From Methyloferula stellata AR4 (GTDB lineage: Bacteria; Pseudomonadota; Alphaproteobacteria; Rhizobiales; Beijerinckiaceae): DNA of 64,000 nt. Each line of letters starts with the position of its first letter. The stretch's first letter is position 1. The DNA lies in contig NZ_ARWA01000001.1 of assembly GCF_000385335.1 (NCBI RefSeq), forward strand, positions 248,001 through 312,000, read 5' to 3'. A model generated the notes under the pieces. The model was given only the letters and a program-made list of their open reading frames with translations. It was not told where the DNA came from and searched no databases. This document shows, piece by piece, positions 53,563-62,586 of this stretch. A program made the position numbers and the translations under genes.

Positions 53563-54420
53563 TCACACCACCAGCCGCTCGATCGAGGTGATCGTAGCGC
53601 CGGTCCTGCTCTTGATGCGCGCGACCGCCTCGGCCAAGGGCTCGCTCGCAACCTGCATATGATGCGCATTGGCATGCAGAAACTCATGCGCGTCGCGCAT
53701 GATGCCGACATGGCCCTTCCAGAAAACCACATCGCCGCGCTGCAAGCCGGTGAGTTTTTCGTCGAAGGCGAGGTCCATGCCCAAATGCTTTTCCTGCAAA
53801 TCCGTATCGCGCGGCGCAGCCTGCCCGGCTGCCGTCAAAGCGGTTTGCACGAGACCGGAGCAATCAAGCCCAAGCGCGGATTTGCCGCCCCAGAGATAAG
53901 GTACGTTGATGAGACGCTCGGCAACGGCGACGAAGTCTTTTTCATAATCCTGCCGAGGCGCGGCATGCGCGGCGAAGATGAATCCGCCTTCCGCGAGCCG
54001 CAGAAAATCGCCTTCGCTTGAAACGATGTTTAGCTCCGCATTGAGCGGCAAAGCGCCGATCACCGGCAATTTCATATTGGGGCCGGGATAGATGAATGTG
54101 CGATTGACCGTGAGCCTATGCGTCGCGGCAGCCGGGCCTTCGGCCAAAGCCTGCGTCGAGAGATAGCCGACATAGGAATCGCGCTTGAGCTGCACCCAGC
54201 CCCAGCCTTCTTCCGTATCGTAGAGCATCACCTCTTCGCCATAGAGCGCCTGCGTATCGATGCCGCTCTCAAGCGAAGGCACCGGCCGCAGATCCGTCAT
54301 TTCGGCCACGACATGCATGAGGCGGCCTTCGACATAACGCGCCGCCTCGACCGCGCCGCGCAAATGCGCCGCCGCGAGATCGGGCCGTGCCGGCGTCAGG
54401 CGTCGGTCGAAAACGCTCAC
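53563..54420 (-). CDS. NlpC/P60 family peptidase with SH3-like domains
   Basis: A 285-residue cell-wall hydrolase. Residues ~35-145 form bacterial SH3-like segments (GEEVMLYDTEEGWGWVQL); residues ~160-285 form the NlpC/P60 domain with catalytic Cys in YLWGGKSALGLDCSGLVQ, His in GHVGIM and the third polar residue in LHANAHHMQV. It should cleave peptide bonds of peptidoglycan stem peptides. No signal peptide is evident. It follows the aminopeptidase gene by 9 bp on the same strand. Confidence 0.88.
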   Translation of the reverse strand: MSVFDRRLTPARPDLAAAHLRGAVEAARYVEGRLMHVVAEMTDLRPVPSLESGIDTQALYGEEVMLYDTEEGWGWVQLKRDSYVGYLSTQALAEGPAAATHRLTVNRTFIYPGPNMKLPVIGALPLNAELNIVSSEGDFLRLAEGGFIFAAHAAPRQDYEKDFVAVAERLINVPYLWGGKSALGLDCSGLVQTALTAAGQAAPRDTDLQEKHLGMDLAFDEKLTGLQRGDVVFWKGHVGIMRDAHEFLHANAHHMQVASEPLAEAVARIKSRTGATITSIERLVV

Positions 54421-54429
54421 ACCACCTCG

Positions 54430-55917
54430 TCAAGACAGGTTCGATAGATCGTCGAAAGTGAGGCCTTGGAACGGTCCCTGCTCCTTGAGCCGCATCACGA
54501 TGCGGCGCGGCTTTTCGTCCGGCGCGTCAGGGCGGGCGCTGGCACCGAAGCGATCCTCGAGCAGATCGAAGAGCAGACGCGCGGTCTGAACCTCGGCTCC
54601 CTCAGGGCTCGCCGGTTTTGCCGAAGGCGTCCAGGCGTAAATATCGAAATGCACCCAGGCTTTGGCATTTTCGACGAAGCGGCGGAGAAACAAGGCAGCC
54701 GTGATCGAGCCCGCAAAGGAGCCACCGGAAATATTGTTGATGTCGGCGACCTTGCTATCGAGCATCTTGTCGTAAGCGTCCCAGAGCGGCATGCGCCAGA
54801 CGGGATCCTGCGTGGCCTTGCCATAGGCCGCGATATCGGCCGCGAGCGCATCATCCATCGTATAGAAGGCCGGCAGATCGGGGCCGAGCGCGACGCGCGC
54901 GGCGCCGGTGAGCGTCGCGAAATCGAAGAGAAGGTCGGGCGATTCATGATCCGCGACGGCCAAGGCATCGGCGAGGATGAGGCGGCCCTCCGCATCCGTA
55001 TTGCCGATTTCGACGGTCAGCCCCTTGCGGCTCGGATAGACGTCGCCGGGGCGGAAGGCATTGCCGGAGATCGCGTTCTCGACGATCGGCAAAAGAACGC
55101 GCAAACGCACGGCCAGATTGCCGTCCATGATCATCGTGGCAAGCGCCAGCGCCGTTGCCGCGCCGCCCATGTCCTTCTTCATCAGGCCCATGCCGGAGGC
55201 GGGCTTGATATCGAGGCCGCCCGAATCGAAACAGACGCCTTTGCCGACCAGAGTCACCTTGGGATGAGCGTGATCGCCCCAGCTAAAATCGACGAGGCGC
55301 GGCGCCCGCTCGGCCGCGCGCCCGACCGCATGGATCAGCGGCAGATTCGTCTGCAACAGCTTGTCGCCGCGCGTGACCGTGGCTTTGGCGCCGAAGCGGC
55401 TCGCCACTTTCAAGGCGGCGGCTTCGAGCGCATCGGGACCAAGATCATTGGTCGGCGTGTTGATAAGGTCGCGCCCGAAGGCGACGGCGTCTGCGATGCG
55501 CGCAACCCGCGTCGTATCGACTTCCTGCGACGGCGACAGCTCCGGCCCGTGCGTGTCGTGCGACTTATATTTGCCGAAGCGATAGGAGGCGAGAAGCCAG
55601 GAGAGCGTCGCGAGCTCCAAATCGTGCGGCTGATTGGCGAAACGATAGGTTCCGGTCGGCAGCGATGTGGCAAGCCGTCCCGGCAAAAACAGGTCCCGCG
55701 CCGGCGCCGCGACCTTCTCGAGGCCGAAGAGCACGCCGGCCACTTTGCCATCGGCATCTGGCAGAATCATCGCGCGGCCGGGCGTTGGCTCGAAGCCGCA
55801 GGCCTTGGCAAAGGCGACACTGCCCGCCGGCAACGCGGCTTGGATCTCCGGCCACGTATCCGCCGAGACGAAATAGATCGGCACGGCTTCCGGTGCGCCG
55901 GCACGCGTGAGCGACAT
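54430..55917 (-). CDS. Leucyl aminopeptidase (M17 family)
   Basis: A 495-residue dizinc aminopeptidase. Metal and active-site blocks VGKGVCFDSGGLDIKPA, MKKDMGGAA and the signature NTDAEGRLILADAL are complete. It removes N-terminal residues in peptide turnover and may process muropeptide peptides with the adjacent NlpC/P60 enzyme. GGAG precedes ATG 55917. Confidence 0.93.
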   Translation of the reverse strand: MSLTRAGAPEAVPIYFVSADTWPEIQAALPAGSVAFAKACGFEPTPGRAMILPDADGKVAGVLFGLEKVAAPARDLFLPGRLATSLPTGTYRFANQPHDLELATLSWLLASYRFGKYKSHDTHGPELSPSQEVDTTRVARIADAVAFGRDLINTPTNDLGPDALEAAALKVASRFGAKATVTRGDKLLQTNLPLIHAVGRAAERAPRLVDFSWGDHAHPKVTLVGKGVCFDSGGLDIKPASGMGLMKKDMGGAATALALATMIMDGNLAVRLRVLLPIVENAISGNAFRPGDVYPSRKGLTVEIGNTDAEGRLILADALAVADHESPDLLFDFATLTGAARVALGPDLPAFYTMDDALAADIAAYGKATQDPVWRMPLWDAYDKMLDSKVADINNISGGSFAGSITAALFLRRFVENAKAWVHFDIYAWTPSAKPASPEGAEVQTARLLFDLLEDRFGASARPDAPDEKPRRIVMRLKEQGPFQGLTFDDLSNLS

Positions 55918-56030
55918 CGCGAACTCCTATCGTCGAACGCCTTCCAGACCGAAGATGGTTGGCGTTCTTAACCTTCTCTTAGGGTTAACATTTTATTGCT
56001 GTTAAAAGCCAATCACGAGATGAGGTCCGC

Positions 56031-56894
56031 ATGGTTCCGCTGCGAAAGTCCTCTCCTTTTCCGTCAAGCCGTCCTGCCAAAGCGGCAGGGATAGCCCTCA
56101 TATTGAGCGCCTGCCTCATGGCCGGCGGCTGTCAGAACACAAGCCTTTCCGACGTCACCGGATCGATCAGCGTCCCTCAAAACCGCCCGATGCCCACCTC
56201 GGAACCGGAGCTGCGGCGCTATACCGAGGATCTCGGCCGCCGCTACGATGCCAATCCGGAAAGCAAGAACACGGCCATAGCCTATGCCAAGGGACTGCGC
56301 GCCCTCACGCAATATGCCCAAGCCGTCGCCGTGATGCAAAGACTGGCCGCGAAATATCCGAAGGACTTGGAGGTGCTCGGCGCCTATGGCAAGGCGCTTG
56401 CCGATGCCGGACGCCTGCAGGAAGCGGCTAACGTTCTGTCGCACGCCCATACGCCGGAGCAGCCGAACTGGAGCATCCTCTCCGCGCAAGGCTCGGTTGC
56501 CGATCAGCTCGGCGACCATGCGCAAGCCCAGAACTATTATGAAGCGGCTCTCAAGATCGCCCCCGATCAGCCGGAAGTGCTTTCAAATCTGGGGCTTTCC
56601 TACGCGCTTTCGAAACATCTGCCACAGGCCGAGACCACCCTGGAAAAAGCCGTGGCTCAGCCCAATGCCGACATGCGGGTGCGGCAGAACCTGGCGCTCG
56701 TTCTCGCCTTGCAGGGGAAATTCAACGAGGCGCAAACGATTGCCGCGCGCGACCTCTCGCCGGTCGATGCCGCGACCAATGTCGAAAGCATCAAGGAAAT
56801 GATCGCGCAATCGAACACCTGGCAGCAAATCCAGAAGGTCGACGGCAAGACGAAGACCATCCCCAAGGCGCAAGCATCCGCCGACATCAATTGA
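56031..56894 (+). CDS. tadD: TadD-like TPR pilus lipoprotein
   Basis: A 287-residue lipoprotein: the signal ends at the lipobox LMAGGC (near residue 34), and the rest consists of TPR helices (YAQAVAVMQRLAAKYPKDLEVL, HAQAQNYYEAALKIAPDQPEVL, LPQAETTLEKAVAQPNADMRV). TadD assists the Tad secretin at the outer membrane. It is convergent with tadC instead of being in line with the other genes. GAGG lies before ATG 56031. Confidence 0.85.
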   Translation: MVPLRKSSPFPSSRPAKAAGIALILSACLMAGGCQNTSLSDVTGSISVPQNRPMPTSEPELRRYTEDLGRRYDANPESKNTAIAYAKGLRALTQYAQAVAVMQRLAAKYPKDLEVLGAYGKALADAGRLQEAANVLSHAHTPEQPNWSILSAQGSVADQLGDHAQAQNYYEAALKIAPDQPEVLSNLGLSYALSKHLPQAETTLEKAVAQPNADMRVRQNLALVLALQGKFNEAQTIAARDLSPVDAATNVESIKEMIAQSNTWQQIQKVDGKTKTIPKAQASADIN

Positions 56895-56944
56895 TGCTTT
56901 GGCAAACGCGGCGCGACCTTCGGTTGCGCCCGTAGCTTTTGTTT

Positions 56945-56992
56945 AGCCGCATGATCTTACCCGAAAACTCTGCAACTCTTCGGGATCACGCT
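56945..56992. repeat. AGCATGATC-family palindromic repeat
   Basis: GCATGATCTTACCCGAAAA...CTTCGGGATCACGC is a more diverged copy of the family at 13161-13207, between convergent tadD and tadC. Confidence 0.6.
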
Positions 56993-57973
56993 TTAAGACA
57001 CCGTCGCCGAGATCTGGATGATCGCCGGTGTCAGAATGACCGCGAAAAGCACCGGCAGAAAGAAGACGATCATCGGCACGGTCAATTTCGGTGGCAGAGA
57101 GGCCGCCTTCTTTTCGGCCGCGAGAAGACGTTGCGAACGGCTTTCCTGAGCAACCGTCCGCAAGGCGGTGCCGAGCGGCGTGCCATAGCGTTCCGCTTGG
57201 ATCAGGACGGTCGAGATCTGTTTGGCGGCCTCGATTCCCGTGCGGATGGCCAGGTTTTCATAGGCGGTTTTACGGTCGGGCAGGTAGGAAAGCTCTGCCG
57301 TGGTCAAAGTGAATTCTTCCGCCAACGCGACCGACTGAGCGCCGATCTCCTCAGCGACTTTGCGGCACGCATGTTCGATCGACATGCCCGATTCCACGCA
57401 AATCAACAGCAAGTCCATCGCATCCGGAAAGGCTCGGCCCATCGACTTTTGCCGCTTGGCGATCTGATTGCGGATATAGATTTCCGGTGCCTTGAGGCCG
57501 GCATAAACCGCCGCGAGCACGGCGCCGAGCTTGAAGGTAAAAGGCCAATCGAGATCGGCAAGAAAAAAGACATAGGTCACGCTTATCACGCAGATGACGA
57601 CCGGCGTGACCAACCGGAAAAACAGAAAGCCGACCTCGGCTTGCGCGCCGCGATAGCCGGCCATCAGCATCTGCAGCTTTGCCTGCTCCGTCCCGAGCCA
57701 TTTCGACAGGCTGAACCATTCCACGACCTGCTTCATATAGGCCTTGGGCGCTTGCCGAAGATTGACCTTGTTGGCCGCCCCATTAATACGCTCGCGTTCG
57801 CGCGCACGGATCCGATCGCGTTCGGCGCCGACCGCCTTCATGCGCTGCGAAAGCGTGTCCGCCTCGATAAACGGCATCGCCACGCTCAGGACCGATGCGA
57901 TGGTCGCGATCCCCACGAGCACGCTCAAGACGAAATGGCCGTCGTGCAGCTTTTCAAGAATGAGGTCAAACAT
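56993..57973 (-). CDS. tadC: Tad pilus inner-membrane platform protein TadC
   Basis: A 326-residue protein of the T2SSF (GspF-like) family: spans near residues 12-32, 120-160 and 295-320, with the F domain FPDAMDLLLICVESGMSIEHA and YGTPLGTALRTVAQESRSQR. With TadB it forms the platform for Flp/Tad pilus assembly. It is last in the leftward cpa/tad cluster. Confidence 0.9.
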   Translation of the reverse strand: MFDLILEKLHDGHFVLSVLVGIATIASVLSVAMPFIEADTLSQRMKAVGAERDRIRARERERINGAANKVNLRQAPKAYMKQVVEWFSLSKWLGTEQAKLQMLMAGYRGAQAEVGFLFFRLVTPVVICVISVTYVFFLADLDWPFTFKLGAVLAAVYAGLKAPEIYIRNQIAKRQKSMGRAFPDAMDLLLICVESGMSIEHACRKVAEEIGAQSVALAEEFTLTTAELSYLPDRKTAYENLAIRTGIEAAKQISTVLIQAERYGTPLGTALRTVAQESRSQRLLAAEKKAASLPPKLTVPMIVFFLPVLFAVILTPAIIQISATVS

Positions 57974-58032
57974 GGATCGTTACCGAGGTTCAGCGCACCG
58001 ACAAAAGACAGATTTGATCTGAGCTCTCAATC

Positions 58033-59007
58033 TTACATATCGAAGTTGACCATTCGCTTGATGGTTACGATTCCGATCGTCATCCAGAACGCCGCGCAAC
58101 CGAGGACGAATTGACCGGTCGTGGTTGTCCAAAGAAGCGAGATATAGCCAGGGCTAGAAAGGTAGACCAGAAGCGTGACGACGAAGGGCAGCGCCCCGAT
58201 AATGCCCGCGGAAGCCTTTGCCTCGCTGGACATCGCCGCGACCTTGCCCTTCATCAGCTTGCGATCGCGCAAGACTGCCGACAAATTACCGAGCGCCTCG
58301 GCAAGATTGCCACCTGATTTCTGCTGGATGTTGATGACGATCGCAAAGAAATTCGCTTCGGGAGTTGGAACATTCTCCGCGATGCGCGAGGCCGCATCGC
58401 CCAGCGAAAGCCCTATCGACTGAGATTCGATCATCTGCCTGAATTCGCCGCGGACGGGTTCGGCCGTCTCGTTGGCGACGATGCGCATGCAATCGACCAG
58501 AGGCAAACCGGCCCTGACGCCGCGGACGATCACATCGATGGCGCCCGGAAATTCGTTCAGGAATTTCTTGAGCCTGCTTTTACGCAAATGCGAAAGCAAA
58601 AAAGCCGGAACCCCGAGGCCACCGATGATAGTCGTTGCGATCATCGCGAAAATATTGCCCGACAGGATATAGCCTACGCCCAGGCCAGCGAGGCCGAGGA
58701 GAATGGAAACAACAATGAATTTATTCCGCGACCATGTGAGGCCCGCCTGTTTGATCCGCATTTCCAGCGACAGCTTCTTGCCTTTGGCGCGGGTTTCGAT
58801 GTCCTTCAGACTGTCGGCAACCTGCTTGCGGCGATTGACGCCCTCTTGAACGCGCTCAGCCGCTCTTTTCGGCCCTTGACTGCGGACCGCGGCATGCCGT
58901 TTCTCGGCTGTTTTTTCACCCGATAGATAGGGATAGACAAGAGCATAGAAGAGACCACCCGAGGTGATCATCGCCAAGACCGTGATGATCAAGACATTCG
59001 GTTCCAT
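58033..59007 (-). CDS. tadB: Tad pilus inner-membrane platform protein TadB
   Basis: A 324-residue T2SSF-family protein with an N-terminal span, SRNKFIVVSILLGLAGLGVG, the F domain (FPGAIDVIVRGVRAGLPLVD, FFAIVINIQQKSGGNLAEAL) and C-terminal spans. It pairs with TadC beneath the CpaF ATPase. Spacing of 59 bp to tadC and 38 bp from cpaF supports one operon. Confidence 0.92.
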   Translation of the reverse strand: MEPNVLIITVLAMITSGGLFYALVYPYLSGEKTAEKRHAAVRSQGPKRAAERVQEGVNRRKQVADSLKDIETRAKGKKLSLEMRIKQAGLTWSRNKFIVVSILLGLAGLGVGYILSGNIFAMIATTIIGGLGVPAFLLSHLRKSRLKKFLNEFPGAIDVIVRGVRAGLPLVDCMRIVANETAEPVRGEFRQMIESQSIGLSLGDAASRIAENVPTPEANFFAIVINIQQKSGGNLAEALGNLSAVLRDRKLMKGKVAAMSSEAKASAGIIGALPFVVTLLVYLSSPGYISLLWTTTTGQFVLGCAAFWMTIGIVTIKRMVNFDM

Positions 59008-59045
59008 GATGCTTCAATCCTAGCTCGATGCCGTTTTGGCGAAGA

Positions 59046-60494
59046 TCATGCGATATCTCTCTTTTCCGCGGCATCGAGGGCTGCGGCCAGTCTAACTTCC
59101 TCGCCGTAGTAACGGGCGCGCTCCCAAAACCGCGGCCGGCCTATGCCCGTCGAGTGATGACTGCCTTTCAGCCGGCCGGCTGCATCCTCTCCCGTTATTT
59201 CGTAGACAAACAGATCCTGCGTAATGATCACATCGCCTTCAAGGCCGAGCACTTCCGTAATATGCGTGATGCGGCGCGAGCCGTCGCGCAAGCGCGCTGC
59301 CTGAATGATCACGTCGATCGATGAAACGATCATGTCTCGCAACGTGCGCGGCGGCAGCGAGAAACCACCCATGGTGATCATCGATTCGAGGCGGCTCAAG
59401 GCTTCGCGCGGCGAGTTGGCATGCAGCGTTCCCATCGATCCGTCGTGACCGGTGTTCATCGCCTGAAGAAGGTCGAAGGCTTCAGGTCCACGCACCTCGC
59501 CGACGATGATCCGTTCCGGACGCATACGCAGGCAGTTTCGGACGAGATCGCGCATCGTGATCATGCCACTGCCTTCAAGATTCGCCGGCCGCGTTTCGAG
59601 CCGGACCACATGGGGTTGCTGCAATTGCAGTTCCGCCGCGTCCTCGCATGTGATGACGCGTTCGTCGGCATCGATGTAATTGGTGAGGCAATTGAGCAGC
59701 GTGGTTTTACCCGAGCCGGTACCGCCGGAAATCAGGACATTGCAGCGGACGCGGCTGATCACCTTCAGGATTTCGGCGCCTTCCGGCGAAATGGCGCCGA
59801 AGCGCTGGAGTTGGTCGAGGGTCAGCTTGTCCTTGCGGAATTTGCGGATGGTCAAAGCCGGACCATCGAGCGCGAGCGGCGGGGCGATCACGTTGACGCG
59901 CGATCCGTCATGCAGACGCGCGTCGCAGATCGGGGAAGCTTCATCGACGCGGCGGCCCACTTGGCTCACGATCCGCTGGCAAATATTCATCAATTGCGCA
60001 TTGTCGCGAAACCTTATGTTGGTCAGTTGGATCTTGCCGCCGACTTCGATGAAGGTCCGTGTCGCGCCATTCACCATAATATCGGCAATGTCATCGCGCG
60101 CCAGGAGCGGCTCGAGCGGCCCATAGCCCAAAACGTCGTTGCAGATGTCGTCGAGCAGATCCTCCTGCTCGGCAATCGACATGACGACATTCTTGATCGA
60201 AATGATTTCGTTGACGATATCGCGAATTTCTTCGCGTGCGCTTTCGGCATCGAGACGCGACAATTGCGACAGATCGATCGCCTCGATCAGTGCGCCGAAG
60301 ATCATGCTTTTCGTGACATAATATTGTTCGGAGTGGTGCACGTCGACCAGAGGCACGGCCACAACTTCGGGCGCCGCGTTTTGCGGGCGTGCCGACTTAT
60401 TGGCGGCGGCTTGGTTTCTGAGCTCCGGAACCGCGACAGACTGCTTTGCAACAGGCTCCGCGCTTTCGAAGGTTGAACGCTTACCGAACATCAT
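59046..60494 (-). CDS. cpaF: Tad pilus assembly ATPase CpaF (TadA)
   Basis: A 482-residue secretion ATPase. The C-terminal core has Walker [14 protein letters not shown], the Asp box, [20 protein letters not shown] and [11 protein letters not shown] (His box). It drives pilin extension, and possibly retraction, from the cytoplasmic face of TadB/TadC. Two ATG codons in a row begin the gene. Confidence 0.95.
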   Translation of the reverse strand: MMFGKRSTFESAEPVAKQSVAVPELRNQAAANKSARPQNAAPEVVAVPLVDVHHSEQYYVTKSMIFGALIEAIDLSQLSRLDAESAREEIRDIVNEIISIKNVVMSIAEQEDLLDDICNDVLGYGPLEPLLARDDIADIMVNGATRTFIEVGGKIQLTNIRFRDNAQLMNICQRIVSQVGRRVDEASPICDARLHDGSRVNVIAPPLALDGPALTIRKFRKDKLTLDQLQRFGAISPEGAEILKVISRVRCNVLISGGTGSGKTTLLNCLTNYIDADERVITCEDAAELQLQQPHVVRLETRPANLEGSGMITMRDLVRNCLRMRPERIIVGEVRGPEAFDLLQAMNTGHDGSMGTLHANSPREALSRLESMITMGGFSLPPRTLRDMIVSSIDVIIQAARLRDGSRRITHITEVLGLEGDVIITQDLFVYEITGEDAAGRLKGSHHSTGIGRPRFWERARYYGEEVRLAAALDAAEKRDIA

Positions 60495-60554
60495 GCTTCC
60501 CTTGGCTCGATCCAGTGAATCAGCCCGCGATTAACGGATGGTTCTCATGAACCG

Positions 60555-61796
60555 TCACGAGGCCTTTTTCCGTCCGAGCTTCTGCATAAACGGCTCAAGA
60601 ATATTACGTTTTGCTTTGCGTATTTCGCTGCGTCCCGCCACGATCCGGGCGAGTTCGCTGAACATTTCCGCGGTCTTGCTCGCCGCATCGACTTCCGCGA
60701 TCATCTGCCCATTATTGGCTGCGGTCCCGAAGAGCTTCGGTTCGAAAGTGATCGCCAGCACTGGATCGAGATCGACGGCCTTGGCGAAATCGCTCATCGT
60801 GATTTCCGGCCGCTTCGGGACTCCGACCAGGTTCAATATAAGTCTTGGCTTCGCATCGTGCAGACGCGAGCCGCGCACCGTATCGAGAATGCTCTTGATG
60901 TTGCGCAGATTGGCGAGATCCGGCGTGCCTACGATGACGATCTCGTCGGCGCCGATCAACAAGCGCTTCGTCCAAGCCGTCCACATATGCGGGATATCGA
61001 GCACGACAAAGGGTGTCGAGGCGCGCAAAATATCGATCAGACTATCGAAAGCCGTGTCGGAAAAATCGTAGACCCTATCGAGGGTCGCAGGTGCCGCGAG
61101 AATGCTCAGTTTTTCGCTGCATTTCGACAGCAGGCGGTCGACGAGGTTCGCATCGACACGATCCGGCGCAAAAACGGCTTCCGCTATGCCTTGCGGCGGA
61201 TCCTGATTGAAGTCGAGACCGGCCGTGCCGAAGCCGAGATCCATATCGACGATCACCGTTTGGATTTCGAGATCGCGGGCAATCGACCAGGCGACGTTAT
61301 GGGCGATCGTCGAGGCGCCCACACCTCCCTTGGCGCCGACCACGGCGATGATCTTACCGAGGGGATCGCCGCCCGTATGCGTATAGAGCCCTGAGATCGT
61401 GCGGATGAAATCGAGGACAGCGAAGGGCGCGACGAGATATTCACTGACGCCGCGCGCCATGAGATCGCGATAAAGAAGGATATCGTTCATCCGGCCGAGA
61501 ACGACGACCTTGGTTCCGGCATCGCAAAATTCGGCAAGGCTTTCAAGGTTGGCAATCAATTCGTCCCGCCCCAAAGCGGTTTCGATCACGATCACATTGG
61601 GTGTCGGCGCGGTGCGATAGGCCTCGATCGCAGCCGCCAGCCCGCCCATGTGAACCTTCACATGAGCCTTTTCCATGCGGCGATCGGCAATCGCATCGTT
61701 GATCGTTTGGGCGACGTCAGGCGATTCGCAAAAGGCTTGGACCGAGATACGCGGAACCGGCGCGATCTGCTCGACATCGAACGCAGCCGCTTTCAT
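60555..61796 (-). CDS. cpaE: Pilus localisation ATPase CpaE (TadZ)
   Basis: A 413-residue protein: an N-terminal receiver-like domain (residues ~10-135) and a ParA/MinD-type ATPase domain with the deviant Walker A VGAKGGVGASTIAHN, VIVDMDLGFGTAGLDFNQDP and FVVLDIPHM. CpaE places the pilus machine at a pole. ATG 61796 is chosen: GGAGG lies 6 nt upstream and it overlaps the cpaD stop as TGATG; the frame also offers TTG 61799. Confidence 0.92.
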   Translation of the reverse strand: MKAAAFDVEQIAPVPRISVQAFCESPDVAQTINDAIADRRMEKAHVKVHMGGLAAAIEAYRTAPTPNVIVIETALGRDELIANLESLAEFCDAGTKVVVLGRMNDILLYRDLMARGVSEYLVAPFAVLDFIRTISGLYTHTGGDPLGKIIAVVGAKGGVGASTIAHNVAWSIARDLEIQTVIVDMDLGFGTAGLDFNQDPPQGIAEAVFAPDRVDANLVDRLLSKCSEKLSILAAPATLDRVYDFSDTAFDSLIDILRASTPFVVLDIPHMWTAWTKRLLIGADEIVIVGTPDLANLRNIKSILDTVRGSRLHDAKPRLILNLVGVPKRPEITMSDFAKAVDLDPVLAITFEPKLFGTAANNGQMIAEVDAASKTAEMFSELARIVAGRSEIRKAKRNILEPFMQKLGRKKAS

Positions 61797-62542
61797 CAAT
61801 TGCCTCCCACATTGCTGATCGCGGTGTTCTTGGTTGTCCAGGCGGTGCTTGGGTCGGTACCCTTTCGAATGGTCTCGATCCCGCGCGCTTTAATCAAAGT
61901 ATCCGGCGGCGTTTCGCCGCGCGGCTCGACGAGATCGCGCGGATCGGCCACCTGTGCGGCAAGGGCCGACTGATAGGCGCAGCCGTAATTCCAATAGGGT
62001 TTGTTATCCCAGCCCTGGATCGTACTGCCGGAGGCAAGATCGCTCGGCCATTCTCCACAAGGCGTCGCGACTTTTGCCTTGAGTCCTGTAAAGCTCAATC
62101 GAATGGGCGAGGCCAATGCGGGTTGGGTGACAGGATAGCTGCCAACCCTGACGGGTGCATGCACGCCGCTGGCGGCAAGCACTTGGCGGATCGCTTCTGC
62201 CGGCACATGGCCGGGCACGCCGGAGCCTGTGGGATAGAGAATCAAAATCGGTCCCTCGCCCACTTGCCGGTAAAGATGCCCGAAGGTCACGAGTTCGCCG
62301 ATGCTATGCTGATCGAGGACGCCTGGGCCTCCGGCCGGGAAAATATCGAGAACCCGCGATGTTTCCGACAGGGTGATCGGGTGTCTTACGCGATAGTCGT
62401 CCATCGGGATCGACGATGTTTGCATGCGATCCACGGTGTTGCAGGCGCAAAGACCGAGGCTCAAGCCCAAGATCACGATGCCTTGCGAGAGAAAGGAGTT
62501 CGGCATGCCCCGCTGTGCCTTTTGCTTAGATACCGGCATCAT
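61796..62542 (-). CDS. cpaD: Pilus assembly lipoprotein CpaD
   Basis: A 248-residue outer-membrane lipoprotein with a signal ending GLSLGLCAC, then RHPITLSETSRVLDIF and WPSDLASGSTIQGWDNKPYW with YGCAYQSALAAQVADPRDLV, the CpaD pattern. It supports the CpaC secretin. ATG ATG starts the gene, 44 bp after cpaC. Confidence 0.92.
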   Translation of the reverse strand: MMPVSKQKAQRGMPNSFLSQGIVILGLSLGLCACNTVDRMQTSSIPMDDYRVRHPITLSETSRVLDIFPAGGPGVLDQHSIGELVTFGHLYRQVGEGPILILYPTGSGVPGHVPAEAIRQVLAASGVHAPVRVGSYPVTQPALASPIRLSFTGLKAKVATPCGEWPSDLASGSTIQGWDNKPYWNYGCAYQSALAAQVADPRDLVEPRGETPPDTLIKARGIETIRKGTDPSTAWTTKNTAISNVGGN

Positions 62543-62586
62543 GATTCATTGTCCTGCGGAAGTGCTTCGACAGAGGCAGCTTTGCC

